From: a virus
Virus record (IMG/VR): IMGVR_UViG_3300029448_000323
Coordinates: 1 to 27,723 of that record
Direction: 5' to 3' (one strand)
DNA length: 27,723 nt
Shown: in pieces, positions 23,746 to 27,723 of the stretch
How the letters are laid out: each line of letters opens with the position of its first letter
Position numbering within the stretch: the stretch's first letter is position 1
Notes under the pieces: generated by a model
What the model was told of the DNA's origin: nothing
Seen by the model: only the letters and a program-made list of their open reading frames with translations
Database searches by the model: none
Translations under genes and position numbers: made by a program

Positions 23746-24314
23746 CCGATCACATCCTACATTCACCCGGAGTCTTATCACAAGAAACCTGTAGTAGTGT
23801 AATTAACACCTTTGAGCATAATAAAGAGTTACAACAAGAAGGTAGATTTGGTGCAGGTATATTAGACCATGAATTAAAGAAATGTACTGAAATGTTTGTA
23901 GACTATAAACGTGATACAGATTTCTATCTTTATGTTGTAAAATATCTAAAAGCTAGTATAGAGGAATATAAACAAATATATCCTTATATAGATAAACTAG
24001 CACATTGGGAAATACTTGAAACATTTAAAATACAAAAATATTTACCTAATGAAGGTTACTTTAGAACTCACTGTGAAAACGAAGGTCAACTAGATGGGAG
24101 CCATAGAAGAGTACTAGCATGGATGATTTATCTAAACGAAGTACTAGATGGCGGACATACACAATTCCCTTCTCAAAACAAAGCATTCCAACCTAGAACA
24201 GGTGATATATTAATATGGCCAGCTGGCTTCACACATCCACACCATGGAGTTACAAGCGAAACACAAACAAAATACATTGCCACTGGTTGGTATTCACATA
24301 CTGAAACAAAATGA
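23742..24314 (+). CDS. 2OG-Fe(II) oxygenase, prolyl-4-hydroxylase type
   Basis: Encodes 190 residues; ATGA overlaps at both ends. The core reads LPNEGYFRTHCENEG (metal-binding H110-x-E112, where a Glu replaces the usual Asp), RRVLAWMIYLNEVLDGGHTQFPSQ (middle strands), PRTGDILIWPAGFTHPHHG (distal His among 165/167/168) and TKYIATGWY (2OG-binding Lys177). The HxE is compatible with iron binding in this phage-type subfamily. Substrate unknown. Second oxygenase in this window and not a close relative of the one at 21950. Confidence 0.85.
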   Translation: MTDHILHSPGVLSQETCSSVINTFEHNKELQQEGRFGAGILDHELKKCTEMFVDYKRDTDFYLYVVKYLKASIEEYKQIYPYIDKLAHWEILETFKIQKYLPNEGYFRTHCENEGQLDGSHRRVLAWMIYLNEVLDGGHTQFPSQNKAFQPRTGDILIWPAGFTHPHHGVTSETQTKYIATGWYSHTETK

Positions 24315-24892
24315 GCAACAAAAATAGAAGAACAGCTACTCAGAACTCATTAGAAAAATATGGCTTTAATTCTTCTAAACAAAAGTTAGTACCTCATCCA
24401 ACAGAAAAAGGTAGTTATACTATTAAAGAAGGTATAGACCCATCTCTTGTAACGGGTGATGATGGACTACCTTATACTGGATGGAAATGGGTTCCAGTTA
24501 AAAATAGAAACACTGGAGTATATAGATATATAAATAACGGTATTATAGAACAACCGGGATTCACTTCAGCTACAGATGGTACGCCATTCAGTAGAGGAGG
24601 TGCTGGTGTATATGAGAACCTATTTAAAGGTGGTAAAGCAATAGTTGATTTTGTAGTAGATTCAGAAGCAGATAGACGATTTAGACAGCAAGAAGTTATG
24701 GCTGATGCTATAGACTATACTGGACAAGTATGGAATAATAGAGTATCTCCTTTTCTATCTGCTATAAATCAAAGATTCACACCTTCTGCAGAAGACCCAA
24801 ATAAGTCTGTATCTCAAGTCAAGAAAGAAAATGAAAGAACTAGTGTTGATGCAGCTAATGACATCCTTCTGAAATGGAAAGGAGGTCAGTAA
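24311..24892 (+). CDS. Hypothetical protein (193 aa)
   Basis: Overlaps the oxygenase stop by ATGA. The sequence is polar, with KLVPHPTEKGSYTIKEGIDPSLVTGDDG, a Trp/Tyr-rich part (LPYTGWKWVPVKNRNTGVYRYI), FSRGGAGVYENLFKGGKAIVDF, and a helical end. Residues 43-49 (DPSLVTG) resemble the repeated DPSLIKG of the next protein. Its final GGA GGT codons are the Shine-Dalgarno of that gene. Function unknown; a virion component is possible from location. Confidence 0.6.
   Translation: MSNKNRRTATQNSLEKYGFNSSKQKLVPHPTEKGSYTIKEGIDPSLVTGDDGLPYTGWKWVPVKNRNTGVYRYINNGIIEQPGFTSATDGTPFSRGGAGVYENLFKGGKAIVDFVVDSEADRRFRQQEVMADAIDYTGQVWNNRVSPFLSAINQRFTPSAEDPNKSVSQVKKENERTSVDAANDILLKWKGGQ
24880..24886 (+). promoter_or_regulatory. 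Ribosome-binding site AGGAGGT of the 544-residue gene
   Basis: AGGAGGT ends 5 bases before ATG 24892 and encodes Gly-Gly in the upstream gene (WKGGQ). It favours ATG 24892 over the in-frame ATG at 24874. Confidence 0.8.
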
Positions 24893-26526
24893 TGACTACC
24901 TATTCAATTGTAAATCCTGAAATAGAATTAGATCCAAGTTTAATAAAAGGTGGACCAGAAGAAGAAGAATTAGATCCAAGTTTAATAAAAGGTGGACCAG
25001 AAGTTATAAATCAATTAAAAACTGAACTAGATCCTCCAGTTTGGCAATGGTGGGCTGATAAAGCTGAATCCAGACCCGGTATAGAAGATGATATTTATCG
25101 TGGCATAGGTACTGCTGCTAAAGGTGTATGGGGCGGTCTAAAAGCGTATGGTGAAGCTACTGATGCTTTGGATAAAGCTGTAGGATTACCGGGAACTGAC
25201 TATGACTTATATGCTGCTAGACATTCCCTTATAGACCCATTAGCTGAGAAACATTTCTTATTAGGACTTGCTGGTGAAGTGATACTACCTGATAGTGTAG
25301 ATGTAGCCACATGGGGTCTTACTTATATCCCTAATAGAATATTAAAAGCTGGGAAGTCTATAAAGACTTGGGCTAGGATGAGAACAGCATTAGACGGTGT
25401 TGATCCTATAGTAGATGCTTTGAAAAAGTATTCACCAGAAGAAGTATCCAGAATGGCAGCTGCTGGTGAAATAGAAGGTATACCAAAAGGTTCTAATATA
25501 TTTTGGAGCGTGGGTGATAACTCTGATGAATATATTGACATACTAGGGAAAGCAGAAACACCTACTAGACCTGTACCTTTATGGGATACTAAGGGTGAAG
25601 TGGCATCATCTGCATTTGAAACAGTTATAAATAGTACATACTATGCAAATAAATATGGACAATCTAATATTCGTAAAGTAGCTGATTTTATGCAAGATGC
25701 CTATATTACAGTTGGTAATACAGGTGGTTTGAAGGGAGCAGGTAGAATAGAAATTGATGGTATCCTTTATAAAGCAAGAGCAAATAATGGAATGGCTAAT
25801 GTTAATGTAAGATTAGGAACAGGATTAAAACTTGCTCCTATGGTTAACAATAGACAATTAGATGCTATAAGAAGATTAGGTTGGGAATGGAATAAAAATA
25901 CAGAAAACCTAGTAAGGCAATGGTTTGCTAATGCTGGAGCAGCTCCACATATTGCTGAAAACTATATTGCTATCCAAAAAGCAGATGCAAGTAATATAAA
26001 AAATCTTGTAACTGCAACTAATAAAGAACTAAAAAGACTTAATCCTAATATAAAACGAGCTGATCTTTTAAGTGTAGGTCATGGTAAATCTCTTTCAAAA
26101 GGTGGACCAGATGTTTCTAGAAATAGATTCTTAGAAAATCTAGGTAAAAACGCTCAAAGAGGAGATAAGAATGATTTACCTGATATTATTCTGAAAATGC
26201 TAGGGAATCCTTTAACTATAGAAGAAGATATGGCAAGGTTCTTAATGGGACCAAGTTGGTATAAAGACTTCTTCCAAGAACTAGGTCCAGAGATTAAAGC
26301 TAAATGGGCTACTATGATAGGTAAAGGAATAGATCCTGATGATGCTTTACAGATTATCTGGGAAGAAGGAGGTGAAGCTGTAAGAAAGAATCCATTCTTT
26401 AAAAATTGGCATGAAAATGTAAAAATGTCCGACTCTTGGTCACGTAATCAAAGATGGCTTGGTGGAGAATGGGGACCGCCACAATTTAGAGATGATAAAC
26501 ATGGCGGATGGCTCTATAAACGATAA
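24892..26526 (+). CDS. Hypothetical protein (544 aa) with N-terminal tandem repeat and HNH-like segment
   Basis: Start chosen at 24892 by the strong Shine-Dalgarno. Residues 12-37 hold two copies of ELDPSLIKGGPE. The next part is helical with WQWWADKAESRPGIEDDIYRG and GLPGTDYDLYAARHSLIDPL. The middle (265-320) looks beta-rich (YITVGNTGGLKGAGRIEIDGILYKARANNG). Residues 394-426 (SVGHGKSLSKGGPDVSRNRF to GDK) have the H...GG...N...N order of divergent HNH domains in phages. No signal or membrane segment. The protein could be a nuclease-like packaging factor or a virion protein; the family is not recognised. Confidence 0.6.
   Translation: MTTYSIVNPEIELDPSLIKGGPEEEELDPSLIKGGPEVINQLKTELDPPVWQWWADKAESRPGIEDDIYRGIGTAAKGVWGGLKAYGEATDALDKAVGLPGTDYDLYAARHSLIDPLAEKHFLLGLAGEVILPDSVDVATWGLTYIPNRILKAGKSIKTWARMRTALDGVDPIVDALKKYSPEEVSRMAAAGEIEGIPKGSNIFWSVGDNSDEYIDILGKAETPTRPVPLWDTKGEVASSAFETVINSTYYANKYGQSNIRKVADFMQDAYITVGNTGGLKGAGRIEIDGILYKARANNGMANVNVRLGTGLKLAPMVNNRQLDAIRRLGWEWNKNTENLVRQWFANAGAAPHIAENYIAIQKADASNIKNLVTATNKELKRLNPNIKRADLLSVGHGKSLSKGGPDVSRNRFLENLGKNAQRGDKNDLPDIILKMLGNPLTIEEDMARFLMGPSWYKDFFQELGPEIKAKWATMIGKGIDPDDALQIIWEEGGEAVRKNPFFKNWHENVKMSDSWSRNQRWLGGEWGPPQFRDDKHGGWLYKR
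24925..25002 (+). repeat. Two direct 36-bp copies (ELDPSLIKGGPE)
   Basis: Copies at 24925-24960 and 24967-25002 are identical and separated by 6 bases (period 42 bases, 14 residues). A third, partial match of 15 bases (AAAAGGTGGACCAGA) begins at about 26097 within the same gene (SKGGPD). Confidence 0.9.
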
Positions 26527-26538
26527 CACACAACTATT

Positions 26539-26904
26539 ATGACAGTATCCTCAGACAGACGTAAAGCAGCCAATGAAAGACGAAGAAAGAATCGGAAATC
26601 ATTGTCTGTAAAAAATAAACCTAGTATGCCTCATCTTGAAGGTAGAAACTTTACTGGGTCAAAGAGTACTAAACCTAAGAAAGAAAAAGAAGAGTGGAAA
26701 GAATCTGAAGCTTCTAAAAAGCGTAGAAAATTTCTTAGAATAGGTGCAGCTATAGCTGAAGCTGCTGGCGGCACAGATTATGCAAAAGAAGCAGCAAGTG
26801 GTGAGACAATTAACCTAGGTAAAAAAGATAAGAAGAAGAAGAAAAAGAATAAAGGTTACATAAAAACTCACGTTAAAAATGACGGCTCTACTAAAATGTA
26901 TTAA
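26539..26904 (+). CDS. Lys/Arg-rich hypothetical protein (121 aa)
   Basis: Encodes 121 residues, dominated by charged runs (KAANERRRKNRKSLSVKNKP; KPKKEKEEWKESEASKKRRK; KKDKKKKKKNKGYIKTHVK) around a short, more hydrophobic centre (FLRIGAAIAEAAGGTDYA). Starts 13 bases after the previous stop. Likely nucleic-acid binding or DNA-packaging related, by charge only. Confidence 0.6.
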   Translation: MTVSSDRRKAANERRRKNRKSLSVKNKPSMPHLEGRNFTGSKSTKPKKEKEEWKESEASKKRRKFLRIGAAIAEAAGGTDYAKEAASGETINLGKKDKKKKKKNKGYIKTHVKNDGSTKMY

Positions 26905-26906
26905 CT

Positions 26907-27230
26907 ATGGCTAAACAAGGAGAACTCTTTCCAGATGATAAGCCTAAGAAAAAAAGACCACGTAGAAAATCTAACAGTCAATCACTAGAAGAAAGAGCTA
27001 AAAAAAGAAGACAACGTAAGCAGCAAGCAGATGTATTAAATGATGCTGCAGAAAGACAAAGAGCAGAACAAGAGTATTGGAAGAAAACTAATAAAGAACG
27101 TGAGGAGAAATCTAAGAAAAGATTGAATATAGATTATCTGAAAATACTACAAGCTGTACCCGCTAAAGCTGGTGCTTTTGGCAGAGCACTTTTAACTATA
27201 GCAGGAGCTGGTGGTGGAATGTACAGATGA
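26907..27230 (+). CDS. Basic coiled-coil-like protein with hydrophobic C-terminus (107 aa)
   Basis: Starts 3 bases after the previous stop. Residues 10-75 are Lys/Arg/Glu-rich and probably one long helix (LEERAKKRRQRKQQADVLND; ERQRAEQEYWKKTNKEREEK), and residues 87-107 are hydrophobic and Gly-rich (KAGAFGRALLTIAGAGGGMYR). The stop overlaps the large terminase start (ATGA). Function unknown; coupling to terminase suggests a packaging or lysis link. Confidence 0.6.
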   Translation: MAKQGELFPDDKPKKKRPRRKSNSQSLEERAKKRRQRKQQADVLNDAAERQRAEQEYWKKTNKEREEKSKKRLNIDYLKILQAVPAKAGAFGRALLTIAGAGGGMYR

Positions 27231-27723
27231 ACAATACTTTATCCTCCCTACAGCAAGACTTCAAGCTCTTCCTACAAGCCCTGTGGGATCAGCTTGATCT
27301 ACCTTCCCCAACACGAGCTCAGTATTCTATAGCCGATTACTTACAGTATGGACCAAAGAGATTACAGATCCAAGCCTTTCGAGGTGTTGGTAAATCTTGG
27401 ATTACTGGTGCTTTTGTGTTATGGACACTCTTTAATGACGCAGAAAGAAAGATAATGATCATATCAGCCTCCAAAGAGAGAGCTGATAACATGTCAATTT
27501 TCCTACAAAAACTAATCATTGAAACACCATGGCTCAATCATCTCAGACCGAAAGCAGACGATTCACGTTGGAGTCGCATCAGCTTCGACGTTCTTTGTTC
27601 TCCACACCAAGCCCCAAGCGTAAAGTCGGTGGGAATAACTGGGCAGCTAACAGGAAGTCGCGCAGATTTAATGATCTTGGACGACATAGAGGTTCCTGGA
27701 AATTCCATGACGGAGTTAATGCG
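27227..27723 (+). CDS. Large terminase subunit (T7 gp19-like), 3' truncated by the window
   Basis: ATG at 27227 overlaps the preceding TGA; 165 residues are visible before the window ends. The ATPase motifs are clear: Walker A-type QAFRGVGKSWITGAF at about residues 49-63 and Walker B LMILDDIE near residues 148-155. The region KIMIISASKERADNMSIFLQK between them is typical of T7-type terminases. The enzyme is the packaging motor and, through its missing C-terminal nuclease domain, cuts the concatemer. Contains the third of only three CCWGG sites in the window (27695-27699). Confidence 0.92.
   Translation, partial: MNNTLSSLQQDFKLFLQALWDQLDLPSPTRAQYSIADYLQYGPKRLQIQAFRGVGKSWITGAFVLWTLFNDAERKIMIISASKERADNMSIFLQKLIIETPWLNHLRPKADDSRWSRISFDVLCSPHQAPSVKSVGITGQLTGSRADLMILDDIEVPGNSMTELM

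Overview
This window is part of the late (structural and packaging) region of a T7-like podovirus. The host is most likely a marine picocyanobacterium (Prochlorococcus or Synechococcus). Gene order follows T7: scaffold, major capsid, tail tube A and B, internal virion proteins 13-14-15-16-like, tail fibres, a holin-like gene, small terminase, large terminase. The cyanobacterial host is indicated by a high-light-inducible protein gene (hli) between scaffold and capsid, and by several small families I remember from marine cyanophages (DUF4278-like N-terminus, Cys-rich CxxC...CP peptide, 2OG-Fe(II) oxygenases). No psbA is visible here. Assignments rest on motifs, size and order read by eye; no database was searched.

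Layout. 1-212: 3' end of the scaffold gene. 215-1418: small genes (basic peptide, hli, DUF4278-like micropeptide, an exported porin-like beta-barrel protein, a short acidic/basic protein, a possible one-helix membrane peptide) and a leader with hairpins. 1419-2588: major capsid protein, followed by a strong UUCG-tetraloop terminator at 2612-2638. 2643-7176: tail tube A and B and gp13- and gp14-like proteins. 7179-13854: two giant internal virion proteins. 13857-19479: three tail fibre/adhesin proteins (a T7-fibre-type N-terminus with 30-residue repeats; a decapeptide-repeat His/Asp-rich fibre with an S74 chaperone; a Gly-rich adhesin with a Cys/His cluster). 19488-22711: accessory genes, including a Cys-rich peptide, a ParB-like protein, a Pro-rich membrane protein, a holin candidate, two overlapping exported-protein frames and a 2OG-Fe(II) oxygenase. 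22713-27723: small basic proteins, small terminase, a second oxygenase, unknown proteins, and the start of the large terminase.

Every gene lies on the + strand. Neighbours usually overlap by TAATG or ATGA, so the region behaves as one translationally coupled late operon. The most interesting signals are: near-absence of CCWGG with about 28 CCSGG sites instead (Pro-Gly is almost always encoded CCC/CCG-GGN); a 21.0-22.0 kb locus with two fully overlapping open frames; a strict ten-residue His-bearing fibre repeat with HxH motifs like those binding iron in T4 gp37; a Gly-rich adhesin carrying eight cysteines in 51 residues; and an enlarged small-to-large terminase interval full of unrecognised genes.
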